Positions 1 to 9,121 are shown, counted from the stretch's first letter. The stretch: 64,000 nucleotides of DNA from JAPOXR01 sp965116115 (GCA_965116115.1 OZ220486.1:2976001-3040000); one strand, 5' to 3'. Numbers and translations are program-made. Notes: generated by a model not told the origin, from the sequence alone.

Positions 1-700
1 CATCCATGGCCTGAACCAGCAATCCCCGTCTGACGTCGGCTTCCTGCTTTTCCGCGAATTCAGATACGTGGTCCGCATTCCGGTCGACAAGAAGATCCTG
101 CCATTCACCCGATTCTTCTTCGTCCTGCCGGACTTTTTGGTTCAGGGAGCCGTCGCGCCCGGACAGCCGCTGATCCATCGACATGACGTCTTCCGCCGGA
201 ACGTTGAGATTGCGCGCGATCTGCTCTGCCTGCTGATCAGTCAGATTTTCGTCAATCGCGCCGATTCTCTGCTTTGCCTTGCGCAAGTTGAAGAACAGCT
301 TTTTCTGAGAGCGCGTGGTCCCCATCTTGACCAAGCTCCAAGAACGCAGAATGTATTCCTGAACATTCGCCCGGATCCACCAGATCGCATAAGTCGCAAG
401 CCGGAAACCCCTTTCCGGATCAAAACGCTTGATCGCCTGCATCAATCCCACGTTGGCTTCTGAAATCACATCCGAGATGGGCAAGCCGTAACCGCGGTAC
501 CCCATCGCGATCTTGGCCGCGAGGCGGAGATGCGATGTGACCAGATCATGGGCCGCGGCCGAATCCTTATGCTCGACCCAGCGCTTGGCCAGTATGTACT
601 CCTCTTCCTTCTCCAAGATGGGAAACTTTTTGATTTCCGCCAGATAGGCGCCTAGTCCGCTGTCTTCTGACAGAACCGGCAGAGATTTGGAATTGCGCAA
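1..700 (-). CDS. rpoH: RNA polymerase sigma-32 (heat-shock sigma factor), 3' end outside window
   Basis: Directs RNA polymerase to heat-shock promoters in the cytoplasm. About 233 N-terminal residues are in the window. I read the start as TTG at 698-700 because an ACGGAG ribosome site lies just upstream and the frame then gives MRNSKSLPVLSEDSGLGAYL, the usual start of alphaproteobacterial RpoH. Region 2 is visible (GLMQAIKRFDPERGFRLATY, then WWIRA), and QKKLFFNLRKAK is the RpoH box that separates sigma-32 from other sigma-70 factors. The gene follows rluD on the same strand with a 59-base gap, an order common in alphaproteobacteria, so the two may be cotranscribed. Identification is firm; the TTG start is moderately sure. 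The C-terminal region 4 is not seen. Confidence 0.95.
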   Translation of the reverse strand, partial: MRNSKSLPVLSEDSGLGAYLAEIKKFPILEKEEEYILAKRWVEHKDSAAAHDLVTSHLRLAAKIAMGYRGYGLPISDVISEANVGLMQAIKRFDPERGFRLATYAIWWIRANVQEYILRSWSLVKMGTTRSQKKLFFNLRKAKQRIGAIDENLTDQQAEQIARNLNVPAEDVMSMDQRLSGRDGSLNQKVRQDEEESGEWQDLLVDRNADHVSEFAEKQEADVRRGLLVQAMD

Positions 701-759
701 ATTTTTCTCCGTTGATCGCAGATACACTCGTTTCTATGTAAGCTGAGGCCTGTCGGAAT

Positions 760-1809
760 TCAAGTTTTGGAGATCGCCCCGCCAAGGTCCGAGAGGGCTG
801 ACAGAAGCGTTCGCATATCGTCCGGGTACCCGGTTTCAAACCGCATCCGTTCCCCGTCAGCGGGATGGGTGAATTCCAGCGACAATGCGTGCAGGGCCTG
901 CCGCGGAAACCGGGCAGCGGCATCTCTGGCCGTCTCGCCCGCCGATTCCGGCAGAAGACGCAACGACGCTCCGTAAACCTGATCTCCGATCACCGGATGC
1001 CCCAGAAATTCCAAATGAACCCTGATCTGGTGCGTGCGGCCGGTTTCCAGTCTGCACTCGATCAATGACGCCTCTCCGTTCGCGACCGGCCGGAGCAGAC
1101 GCAGTCTTGTCACAGCGTGTCGTCCGCCCGCGCTGACGACGGCCATTCGCTGCCGCTGTGTCCGGTGCCTGCCGATGGCGCCTTCCATGCGCAGCCAGCC
1201 GCGGGGTTCAAAACTCAGACCGGCAATTGAATTGACAGGCCGGCCGGCCGGCGGAACGCCGCGGACGACCGCATGGTAAAACCGCGAAACGGTCCGCCGG
1301 CTGAACTGTTCCGCCAGGCTGAGCGCAGCGCGGCCGGTTTTGGCAGCCACCATGACGCCCGTGGTGTCCTTATCCAGCCGGTGGACAATTCCCGGACGCG
1401 CCGGATCCTCCAGAGAGCGGATTCCATCGCCGCAGCGGTGCAGCAGCGCATTCACCAGAGTGCCGCCCTTGCGGCCTCTTCCGGGATGAACGACAAGGCC
1501 GGCAGGTTTGTCAATGACAATCAGGTCCGCGTCTTCGTAGAGCACTTCCAGCGGAATGTTCTCGGCCCGGAGGCCGTCCGGGACCGCAGGTCCGGGGTGA
1601 ATCGTCCAAACATCGCCGGGCAGCGTCTTCTTGTCCGGCTCCGTGGTTTCATGCCCTCCCTGTTTCACGCATCCGGCGCGAATCAGCCCGGTGATGCGTG
1701 ACCTGCTGAGCCCCGCCTCCTCTGGCAGTCCGGACGCAAGGGCCTTATCAAGGCGCTGTGGAGCATCCCCTCCCACCTTGACTTCCCAAATGCGGGTTCC
1801 CGATTGCAT
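760..1809 (-). CDS. rluD: Ribosomal large-subunit pseudouridine synthase, RluA/RluD family
   Basis: Converts specific uridines of 23S rRNA to pseudouridine. The 349-residue protein has an S4-like RNA-binding segment near residues 15-75 (RLDKALASGL and SRSRITGLIRAG), then the pseudouridine synthase fold with the catalytic motif HRLDKDTTG and the later RTHQIRVHLEFLGHPVIGD motif. The open frame extends upstream of 1809, but that part has no family similarity. The ATG at 1809 has a GGAG ribosome site eight bases upstream. Its start codon overlaps the start of the divergent DUF6476 gene, so both promoters must lie inside the opposite coding region. rpoH follows downstream. RluD or RluC specificity cannot be told from sequence alone; position beside rpoH favours RluD. 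Confidence 0.9.
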   Translation of the reverse strand: MQSGTRIWEVKVGGDAPQRLDKALASGLPEEAGLSRSRITGLIRAGCVKQGGHETTEPDKKTLPGDVWTIHPGPAVPDGLRAENIPLEVLYEDADLIVIDKPAGLVVHPGRGRKGGTLVNALLHRCGDGIRSLEDPARPGIVHRLDKDTTGVMVAAKTGRAALSLAEQFSRRTVSRFYHAVVRGVPPAGRPVNSIAGLSFEPRGWLRMEGAIGRHRTQRQRMAVVSAGGRHAVTRLRLLRPVANGEASLIECRLETGRTHQIRVHLEFLGHPVIGDQVYGASLRLLPESAGETARDAAARFPRQALHALSLEFTHPADGERMRFETGYPDDMRTLLSALSDLGGAISKT

Positions 1810-2122
1810 GAACGACACTCCGGCGGCCGGTTCCAACGCGTCAGCGCTGAAATGGCTGAAAATCCTTGTCATGACGATGACAGTGACAATCATCGCCGGC
1901 TTCATCATAATCGTCGGCTTGTTTATCGCAAAGTTCAACTCGTTCGGCGCTGCGCGGGAGCAGGTGTTTCCCGGACAGGTCGTTCTTCCCGATGGAACAT
2001 CCGCGGAGGCGTTCACCACCGCTGGAGACTGGTACGCCATCATCACCGATGACGGCGAAATTCTCATTTACGACATGAACAGCGGAGAACTGACGCGCCG
2101 TATCAAAATATCCGAAAGGTGA
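1808..2122 (+). CDS. DUF6476-type single-pass membrane protein
   Basis: A 104-residue protein of unknown function. After a short polar start there is one hydrophobic helix at about residues 18-42 (ILVMTMTVTIIAGFIIIVGL), then a small domain with VLPDGTSAEAFTTAGDWYAI and TDDGEILIYDMNSGEL. This matches the plan of the alphaproteobacterial DUF6476 family as I know it: an N-terminal anchor and a short periplasmic beta-rich domain. The family is commonly found next to rluD, as here. The ATG at 1808 shares three bases with the rluD start codon on the other strand and has no strong ribosome site, so initiation is less certain than the family call. A nine-G tract follows 21 bases after the stop. Confidence 0.75.
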   Translation: MNDTPAAGSNASALKWLKILVMTMTVTIIAGFIIIVGLFIAKFNSFGAAREQVFPGQVVLPDGTSAEAFTTAGDWYAIITDDGEILIYDMNSGELTRRIKISER

Positions 2123-2143
2123 CCGGACGGGTGTTTCGCGCAA

Positions 2144-2152
2144 GGGGGGGGG
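2144..2152. repeat. Homopolymeric G tract (9 G) upstream of dnaG
   Basis: Nine consecutive G bases lie between the DUF6476 gene and dnaG, about 126 bases before the chosen dnaG start. Similar tracts elsewhere in this window differ in length between copies of the same IS, so this one may also vary. It is outside any coding region I can support. Confidence 0.8.
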
Positions 2153-2277
2153 TACGGCCATGAAGCAACCGGCAGGAGTTTCCGGGCCTGAATCGTGTCC
2201 CGCGGCGCAAAAGTTGTTTGCCTCAGGCGGCGAATCCGGTCATGCTGGCAGCATGCGTCTCTCCGGGAATGATATCG

Positions 2278-4236
2278 ATGCCGCGGTTTGTCGATGAACT
2301 TCTGGCCCGCGTTTCACTGGCAAACGTCATCGGACAGCGGCTGACCTGGGACTCCAGGAAGTCGCGTCCGGCCAACGGCGATTACTGGGCCTGCTGTCCG
2401 TTTCATCAGGAAAAAACACCGTCCTTCCATGTTGACGACCAAAAGGGGCTTTATTACTGCTTCGGCTGTCAAGAGAGCGGCAACGCGCTAACATTCCTTC
2501 GCAAAACCGACAATCTGGAATTCCGCGAGGCCGTGCAGATTCTCGCGGATTCCGTGGGAATGGAGGTGCCGGCCTCGGGCTGGAAGGATGCGGCAGCGGA
2601 AGCATCACGCAAATCGCTGCACGATATCTGCGAACTGGCCGCGCGGCATTTTCAGATCGCCCTGAATTCCCGCGCCGGTTCAGCGGCGCGGGCCTATCTT
2701 TCAGAGCGCGGAGTCAGCGCAGACGCCGTGAAACAATTCGAGATCGGCTTCGCGGCAAATAAGAGAGACGGTCTGACGCGGAGCTTCACCGGCAAGGGAA
2801 TTTCTCCGGAAACACTTCAGGAAGCCGGACTCAGCGCCCTGCCCGACGACGGCGGACCGCCGTACGACCGGTTCCGCAACCGGATCGTGTTTCCGATCAG
2901 GGACCTGCGCGGACAACTGACGGGATTCGGCGGACGTTCGCTCGACCCGTCCGCCCGTGCCAAATATCTGAATTCACCCGAGACTTCTATCTTCAAGAAA
3001 GGCGCGAGCCTGTATAATCACCGCCATGCGCGCGCGGCTCTCAAGGAAGGTTCTGATCTGGTGGTCGCTGAAGGCTACATGGATGTGATCGCCTTGTCTC
3101 AGGCCGGCATGAAGGCGTGTGTCGCGCCGCTGGGAACAGCCATCACCGAGACCCAGCTCATGATGCTTTGGAAACTGGCGCATGAACCGGTTTTGGCGCT
3201 GGATGGAGACCGGGCAGGACTGAACGCCGCGCAGCGGGCCTCCAAGCTGGCGCTGCCGGCTCTGGAGCCCGGCAAGTCGCTGCGTTTCTGCTTTCTTCCC
3301 GACGGCGCGGATCCCGATGATTTCATCCGGGAACACGGGGCACAGGCAATGCGCGAGCTGATAAGCCGGGCCATACCGCTTGCCGACTTCATCTGGCAGA
3401 CCGAGATTGACCGGCATAGGCTGGACACGCCGGAAAGATCCGCGGCCTTTGAGACGAATATCCGCGCCATGGCAGCGACAATCCGTGACCTGACGGTCCG
3501 CCGGACATACAGCCAGCTCATACGCGAGAGACTGTTTGAACTCAGCCGCCGGCCGCGGGAGCGGTCCAGCGGGATCTCGCGGCAACAGACATTCGCGGGG
3601 CCCTCGCCGGAACTGCGCGCCTCGCTGCTGGTGTCCGGCAGGCGGCAGGAAGGAATCGACCTCTTTATCCGCGAAAGCGCGATACTCGGAATCTGTCTGA
3701 CAGTTCCGGAAATCATTGAGCGTTTCCCCGAACGTCTGGAAAATCTTGAATTCGCCAACAGTTCGCACCAGCGGCTGCTCGACTGCATCATCGGCGGAGC
3801 CGGCAGTCCGGGTCAGGACCCAAAGGAGTTCCGCGCCATGGTCCGGGAGGAATGCGGATCTGAAGCCGTGGACCGCCTGATGGCTTCCAGCCGACTGCTT
3901 CCGCTGCGCTCATCGGCATCCGGCGGGTCTGACGGGCACGACGGGGAGTTCGCCAAGCGGGCCGAGATGATGCTGTTGGAAGAACTCGAAAAGATTGAGG
4001 CGGTCAGCGCGGCCCGACGCGAGTTAGAAGACGCGCTTGTGGATGCCAAGCAAGGCGCCGGAGACGATCCCATCAAGAGATTCGGAGAAGCCGTCAGAGC
4101 GAGGCTGCAGGCGCAGCGGGGCATTCAGCCAGCCAAGGCGCGCGGATATATCACTGCGGACAACGGCGTGTCGATAGATCCGCAGGAACTGGAGGATTTC
4201 GACCGGCTGGTGCAAGGCATGAACAGCAAAGAATGA
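2278..4236 (+). CDS. dnaG: DNA primase
   Basis: Synthesises RNA primers on the lagging strand at the replication fork. The 652-residue protein has the CHC2 zinc-finger domain at about residues 30-90 (CPFHQEKTPSFHVDD, then YYCFGC), a TOPRIM catalytic core (VVAEGYMDVIALSQAG and LALDGDRAG with its acidic residues) and a C-terminal DnaB-interaction region of low conservation. In-frame starts exist at 2218 (TTG), 2269 and 2278 (both ATG). I chose 2278 because GGGA sits nine bases upstream and the protein then begins MPRFVDELLARVSL as in relatives. rpoD follows after 198 bases, the partial macromolecular-synthesis arrangement; rpsU is not upstream. Family identification is certain; the start may be nine bases earlier. 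Confidence 0.96.
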   Translation: MPRFVDELLARVSLANVIGQRLTWDSRKSRPANGDYWACCPFHQEKTPSFHVDDQKGLYYCFGCQESGNALTFLRKTDNLEFREAVQILADSVGMEVPASGWKDAAAEASRKSLHDICELAARHFQIALNSRAGSAARAYLSERGVSADAVKQFEIGFAANKRDGLTRSFTGKGISPETLQEAGLSALPDDGGPPYDRFRNRIVFPIRDLRGQLTGFGGRSLDPSARAKYLNSPETSIFKKGASLYNHRHARAALKEGSDLVVAEGYMDVIALSQAGMKACVAPLGTAITETQLMMLWKLAHEPVLALDGDRAGLNAAQRASKLALPALEPGKSLRFCFLPDGADPDDFIREHGAQAMRELISRAIPLADFIWQTEIDRHRLDTPERSAAFETNIRAMAATIRDLTVRRTYSQLIRERLFELSRRPRERSSGISRQQTFAGPSPELRASLLVSGRRQEGIDLFIRESAILGICLTVPEIIERFPERLENLEFANSSHQRLLDCIIGGAGSPGQDPKEFRAMVREECGSEAVDRLMASSRLLPLRSSASGGSDGHDGEFAKRAEMMLLEELEKIEAVSAARRELEDALVDAKQGAGDDPIKRFGEAVRARLQAQRGIQPAKARGYITADNGVSIDPQELEDFDRLVQGMNSKE

Positions 4237-4434
4237 TCCGCCATTCGATTGATTTTCTTTCGGAAAGACTTGGGATATCATCATGTCTACCTATATCTGG
4301 CAGAATGTCATGCATTCTGAACGCATCTGTTTCAACCCCGGGCGAATGGAAATTTTCTCGGAATAACAGCGTCGCGGCAGCAATCGCAGACCAAGGCTGA
4401 AATAGACAGGCCGCGCAGTCCAAGGATTCGGAAG

Positions 4435-6336
4435 ATGACCAACACCATTGATCACCTGAGAAGCGGCGGGGCAGTCGGTTCGGCCTGTCCGCCCAGCCGA
4501 TCCACGCTCGCAGCCGCCAGGGACATGCTTGGCAAGGCCAGAGAACGGGGATCGATAACGCATAAAGATCTCGACAGGATTCAGGAATTGATTCCCGCTG
4601 ACCAAATCGAAAGCACGATGGCCATGATCAGCAATATGGGCATCGAAATCATCGAGACTGAAAAAGAGGACAAAGAAGCCGCCCAGGGAACAGACCTTGT
4701 TGAGGCGCCGGCGGCGAATGAAGTCGCTGTCACCAAACCCTCGTCAGGGCAGGTTGACACCACGGATGATCCGGTCCGCATGTATTTGCGGGAGATGGGC
4801 GGCGTCGATCTGCTGTCGCGCGAAGGCGAGATCGCGATCGCCAAGCGCATTGAGGCCGGAAGGCGGACGATGATCGAGGGGCTCGGCGAGAGTCCTTTGA
4901 CCTTCATGGCGATTTCAAATTGGCGCAGGGAGTTGATGGATCAAGGCTACAACCTTCGTGAGGTAATTGACCTTGATGCGACCCACGGCGGCGGAGCCGG
5001 CCAGCCGAAAGACTCGGATTCGGATCTTGACGGCCAGAACAGCGGCTGCGATGACGAGCTTGCCAATCTTCCCGTGACCAAACTGGAAGAAGCCCTGACC
5101 CCCCGGCTGTTCGGGGAGCTTGAAGCGGTCGACCGAAATTACCGGGCGCTTAAACCGCTTCAGGAGCGCCGTGTCAAAGCGGCCTGCGGAGTCGGACGCA
5201 AGCTCACTGCGAAAATGGAAAAACAGTATCAGCAGCTGCGGTCGGAGCTGGTCGAGAAAGTGAACGGTCTGTGCCTGCACAACAACCGCATCGAGACACT
5301 TGTTGAGCAGCTTTACTTTTACAACAGCAAACAACTTTCAATTGAATCCAGGATGGTCAAACTCGCAGACCGGGCGCGTATCAACCGCCGCGAATTCATC
5401 GAATCCTGGAAGGGAAATGAACTGAACCGCGGATGGATCAGCCAGATCAAAAAGAAACCCGGCCGAGGATGGGCCGCTTTTGTGGAAAATTCAGCGGGCG
5501 AAATCCGGGAACTGCAGCGTGAACTCGCTGAAAATTCCGGTAAAGTCGGTCAGAACATCGCTGAGTTCCGGGAGGTCGTCCAACAAGTGCAGAAGGGCGA
5601 AAAGGAATCGTGCATCGCAAAAACGGAAATGGTCGAGGCCAATCTGCGCCTCGTGATTTCTATCGCCAAAAAATACACGAACCGCGGACTTCAGTTTCTT
5701 GATCTCATTCAGGAGGGAAACATCGGCCTCATGAAGGCGGTGGACAAGTTCGAATACCGCCGCGGATATAAATTTTCCACTTACGCCACTTGGTGGATCC
5801 GCCAAGCGATCACCCGATCCATAGCCGATCAGGCGCGAACCATCCGAATTCCGGTTCATATGATTGAGACCATAAACAAAATGAACCGCACGAGCCGGCA
5901 GATGCTGCATGAAATCGGCCGTGAACCGACACCTGAAGAGCTTGCGGAGAAACTTCAGATGCCGCTCGACAAAGTGCGGAAAGTCATGAAAATCGCCAAA
6001 GAGCCGATCAGTCTGGAAACGCCGGTCGGAGATGAAGAAGACAGCCAGTTAGGGGACTTCATCGAAGACAAGAATGCGATTCTGCCTCTCGACAGCGCCA
6101 TTCAGGCCAATTTGAAAGAGACCACTTCGCGCGTGCTCTCACAGCTGACGCCGCGCGAGGAACGGGTGCTTCGAATGCGGTTCGGCATCGGCATGAACAC
6201 GGATCACACCCTTGAGGAAGTCGGGAAACAGTTCCATGTGACGCGGGAGCGCATCCGGCAAATCGAAGCCAAAGCGCTCCGTAAACTCAAGCATCCGAGC
6301 CGCGGCAAAAAATTGAAGCCGTTTCTTGAGAATTAA
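4435..6336 (+). CDS. rpoD: RNA polymerase primary sigma factor sigma-70
   Basis: The housekeeping sigma factor of the cell. The 633-residue protein shows region 1.1 (ITHKDLDRIQELIP), region 1.2 (DDPVRMYLREMGGVDLLSRE), a long non-conserved segment of about 250 residues, region 2 (NLRLVISIAKKYTNRGLQFL, then YKFSTYATWWIRQAITRSIA), region 3, and region 4.2 with its helix-turn-helix (TLEEVGKQFHVTRERIRQIE). The C-terminal run of basic residues ends in FLEN. A GGAAG ribosome site stands just before the ATG. dnaG lies upstream on the same strand. The 198-base gap has no clear terminator, so read-through from dnaG is possible. Confidence 0.97.
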   Translation: MTNTIDHLRSGGAVGSACPPSRSTLAAARDMLGKARERGSITHKDLDRIQELIPADQIESTMAMISNMGIEIIETEKEDKEAAQGTDLVEAPAANEVAVTKPSSGQVDTTDDPVRMYLREMGGVDLLSREGEIAIAKRIEAGRRTMIEGLGESPLTFMAISNWRRELMDQGYNLREVIDLDATHGGGAGQPKDSDSDLDGQNSGCDDELANLPVTKLEEALTPRLFGELEAVDRNYRALKPLQERRVKAACGVGRKLTAKMEKQYQQLRSELVEKVNGLCLHNNRIETLVEQLYFYNSKQLSIESRMVKLADRARINRREFIESWKGNELNRGWISQIKKKPGRGWAAFVENSAGEIRELQRELAENSGKVGQNIAEFREVVQQVQKGEKESCIAKTEMVEANLRLVISIAKKYTNRGLQFLDLIQEGNIGLMKAVDKFEYRRGYKFSTYATWWIRQAITRSIADQARTIRIPVHMIETINKMNRTSRQMLHEIGREPTPEELAEKLQMPLDKVRKVMKIAKEPISLETPVGDEEDSQLGDFIEDKNAILPLDSAIQANLKETTSRVLSQLTPREERVLRMRFGIGMNTDHTLEEVGKQFHVTRERIRQIEAKALRKLKHPSRGKKLKPFLEN

Positions 6337-7211
6337 GTGCTTCCGCCGTGAGATCCATGCTCTGGAGGGTATCCTTACCGGACATTCCCGCCGCTGAAAC
6401 GCCGTGCATCTGCGAGATCCCGGAACCGTCTGCGGCGCGTGTTCAATTTTCGCTTCGGGGAGCAGGAGATCACCGCACCTATCCGTTTACCGCAGAAATG
6501 AGCGGCGCAGCTGTCGATTGTTCCGGCGCCTCGTCTGCGGCGCATGCCGTTCCGTCTGCAAGACGGCGGCGAGTCCGGTCAACGCCGATGCTCGCGGTTT
6601 CCAGCCGCATCTTCTGAAAAGCGGGCGCACGGGCCAGCAGGGCATCCGCTTCATCGGCAGTGACGCGTGGTGTTCCCCTTCAACCAAGGGAATGATGGAG
6701 GAGAGCCTGAATCGACTGCTGCCATACGAAATAAGCCGGACCGTGAACAGCATTGCGACCGTGTCGGCTTATGATGCCGAACCTTCCGCAAAATCACGTA
6801 TAGGAGCATAGATGAGAAGGGCTGGCAGGTGAGCGCGACGGCGCGGTTCGGCTGTGGACGGGGGATAGCAATCGTACCCTCCCCCTCCCTCAATGGCACG
6901 GCAGACGGCACCATCCGATGCGGCTGTCATGGAACGGCGATCCGAGACCGGACCGCCGCATTTACGAGAACTGAAAAGGCACTGCCTGCGAAAAGGGAAG
7001 GACAAAAAGCTTCCAAAATGACTTCTTCAATGTATCAGAGATTCAGTGACGCTGTTTCACGCACTACGAAGCACATGTCGCAAAGCTTGACGACTGCCCA
7101 AGCTTAGGGTTTGTTGTTGGCAAATGGGGTTGCGCTTCATGCGACTCGCTGCCGTAATCGTCTTAACGAGCGCCGGATGCGGCGTCGCAGGCAAAACGGG
7201 CAGAATAACAA
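6337..7211. other. Gene-poor stretch after rpoD
   Basis: I find no supportable gene in these 875 bases. Open frames here are short, overlap on both strands and match nothing I recognise. The sequence around 6735-6775 carries two short pieces (ATAAGCCGGACCG and TGTCGGCTTATG) that recur near 20980-21035, just before another IS5-family fragment. This suggests decayed IS ends. The last part leads into the IS5 remnant starting near 7212. Confidence 0.5.
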
Positions 7212-7458
7212 ATGAACGCTGACAGAACCATGCTGAATAATGCGATGCAGCAACGGACCGAACCGCTTCTTCCCGGCAAAGCGATCGACCCCGGCGCTGC
7301 CGAGGCGGATGACTGGCTATTCCTTGAGGCGGTGCTGCAGCGTATCCGGATGGGTGCTCCTCAGTGCCACCTTCCACCGCGTTTTGGCAGACAGCACAGT
7401 GTGTGCAAGCGGTTCAGCCGCTGGTCGCTTTCCGGTATTTTCAAGCGTGTTTTCAATG
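7212..7458 (+). pseudogene. IS5-family transposase, N-terminal fragment (interrupted by IS30 copy 1)
   Basis: The frame reads QQRTEPLLPGKAIDPGAAEA, then WLFLEAVLQRIRMGAPQ and FGRQHSVCKRFSRW, which is the N-terminal domain of IS5-family (IS427-like) transposases. It ends in FKRVFNA where the IS30 element begins. Removing the IS30 element and one copy of the 3-bp target duplication restores the frame into the fragment at 8889 (FNALFEAFDFKYIFIDG). The gene was therefore still continuous when IS30 inserted. Two fragments similar to this N-terminal part occur near 11150 and 21010. Confidence 0.8.
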
Positions 7459-7677
7459 CGCCCGTACAACAATGAAATGCATCACCGGGTTCAGCCGGCG
7501 GCTCTCTGTCAGAATCAAGCTGTAGCAGATGCCGCGGCCGCCCCGCAAATGCGTTTCCGGCGGCCGCGGGTCATGAGAGCGGCGGGAATCCGTCGTGATC
7601 CAGCCGCTGGCCGGGGTCAGCCGGCAGCCGGAAAGTTCAGCTCCGCCTCTTCCAAGCGGTCCGCAGGCGGTTTCAGC

Positions 7678-7686
7678 GGGGGGGGG
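7678..7686. repeat. Poly-G tract in IS30 copy 1 (9 G)
   Basis: Nine G bases in the non-coding part of the element. The same position in copy 2 (15863-15873) has eleven, while the surrounding sequence is essentially identical. This is a direct record of slippage or of sequencing error at a homopolymer. Confidence 0.85.
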
Positions 7687-7736
7687 CTGGCCCGAGCCGC
7701 CGCTGAGCCGCCGCACGGGACCGGAAATTTTTCGAG

Positions 7737-7786
7737 GACGCCCCTGCCCGGCTTCCAGCGCGCGCTGGAAGCCGGGCAGGGGCGTC
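7737..7786 (-). terminator. 50-bp perfect palindrome after the IS30 transposase (copy 1)
   Basis: A perfect inverted repeat without a spacer, two 25-base arms meeting at GCGC in the middle. It starts six bases beyond the transposase stop codon. On RNA it would form a very stable GC-rich hairpin. There is no U-run directly after it, so it is not a classical intrinsic terminator. It could stop transcription by stalling, protect the mRNA 3' end, or extrude as a cruciform. The identical sequence occurs in copy 2. Confidence 0.6.
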
Positions 7787-7792
7787 AAGGCT

Positions 7793-8769
7793 TCATCCGC
7801 CCGCGGCCGCCTCCGCAGCCTCACGGAAAGCCTCCGCCGGGGTCCGGTAACCCAGGCAGCGGCGGGGGCGGTTATCAAGCGCGTCCCGCACCCTCCGGAC
7901 CTCGGCGGGATCTATCGTCCGGAAGTCCGTCGACTTCGGAAGCTGTTCTCTCACCAGGCCGTTCGTATGCTCGTTCAAACCCCGGTCGCATGAACGGTAC
8001 GGGCGGGCGAAGTAAAAGTCCGCGTCGAGAGCCCGCGAGACCTCCGCATGCTCCGCGAATTCCTTGCCGTTGTCAGCCGTGATCGTGTGAGTCATGTCGG
8101 ACACAGGCTGAAGACACTTGATGACCGCGGCCCTGACCAAGGACGACGTCCTTCTCTCAACCTGTTGAAGCAAAGTCAATTTCGTCGCCCGGTCGACAAG
8201 CGAAACCAAGGCTCCCCGGTGCCGGACGCCGATGATCGTGTCCGCTTCCCAGTCTCCCGCCCGGGTCTTCTCCTCGACGATCGCGGGCCGCTCGGATATG
8301 TCCCTACGGCCCGGAATCACGCCCCGCCCGGAGCCGTTCCGGCCTCGGCGGCAGCGCTTCCGCCCCCGGCGGCGGAGACAGCGGAACAGGCTTCCCCCCG
8401 CCGCCCGGTCCGCATAGATGTGACGGTAAATCCAGGTCGGACTCACCGTCATGACACCCGTCATCGCTGAGCGGCCCGAAATCTGCTGCGGGCCTGTCCA
8501 GACATCAGACATATTTCGATGATCTTCCAGCTCATCGGCGACATCTTGCGGGGAACCGACGAGGCTTCCCGCCGCCGGGTTTCGGCCAGCCGCTGCGCCT
8601 GGCGGCAGCGGTAGCCCCGCAGCCCGGTGTTGCGGGCGAGTTCGCGGCTCACCGTCGACTGCGAGCAGCCGATCTCCGCCGCGATGCCTCTTTGCGAGAA
8701 ACCGCTTTTCTTCAGCGCCTGAAGCTGGTAACGGTCAAACTGGGTCAAGTGGTTAAAGCCCGACGGCAT
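7793..8769 (-). pseudogene. IS30-family transposase, frameshifted
   Basis: Same gene as the intact 325-residue transposase at 15980-16957, but split into two frames. The N-terminal part (MPSGFNHLTQFDRYQLQALK, helix-turn-helix GFSQRGIAAEIGCSQSTVSR) runs to about residue 89. At about 8500 this copy reads five bases where copy 2 reads six, and the frame is lost. The rest, containing the DDE catalytic core (DWEADTIIG, TADNGKEFAEH, GLNEHTNGLVRE), continues in the next frame to the stop at 7793. One other substitution (R for Q in the C-terminal part) separates the copies. It is probably inactive unless frameshifting restores it. Confidence 0.9.
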
Positions 8770-8888
8770 GCGATTCCCTCCGTTTTCATCATAGAGAGTA
8801 TCGCACCCGCTTGATCCGCATACAACATGTAGATCTGCCTCAATCGCGGTCTACAGATGAAGCGATGCATTTCGGAGTTTGGCCGGGG

Positions 8889-9121
8889 ATGCGTTATTCG
8901 AGGCGTTTGACTTCAAATACATATTCATTGACGGTAGTATCGTGCAGGCGCATCCGAAGGCTTCGGGAACAAAAAAGGAACCTTGCCGACAGGGGATCGG
9001 GCGTTCCCGGGGCGGTTTGGCCAGCAAGATCATCGTGGTCAAGGACGCACTCGGTCACTCGGTGCTGTTCGTGATTCTCCCCGGTCAGGCGCATGATCTC
9101 GTCGGGACACCGCACCAAGAC
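8889..9121 (+). pseudogene. IS5-family transposase, central fragment after IS30 copy 1
   Basis: This continues the fragment ending at 7458. The frame reads LFEAFDFKYIFIDGSIVQAH, then GIGRSRGGLASKIIVVKDAL and FVILPGQAHDLVG, the DDE_Tnp_1 core with the first catalytic Asp (FIDG) and the second (VKDALG). The C-terminal part with the catalytic Glu is missing: the frame stops at 9121 and the following DNA is AT-rich and unrelated. The IS5 copy was thus already 3'-truncated or was later cut at the border of the islet that follows. Confidence 0.8.

Larger units (their letters stand above)
7459..8888 (-). mobile_element. IS30-family insertion sequence, copy 1 (defective transposase)
   Basis: A 1,430-bp element nearly identical to the copy at 15644-17076. 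The ends are imperfect inverted repeats of about 27 bp sharing the core GAAATGCATC. The left end begins CGCCCGTACAAC and the right end finishes TTTGGCCGGGG. Flanking ATG at 7456-7458 and 8889-8891 is a 3-bp target duplication. The transposase lies on the minus strand and is frameshifted. About 280 bases of non-coding DNA, including a nine-G tract at 7678-7686, lie between the left end and the hairpin after the transposase. Confidence 0.92.

Noticed and set aside
1809..2067. Longer rluD reading frame starting at 2067
   Set aside because: The extra 86 codons are the antisense of the DUF6476 gene and lack family similarity.
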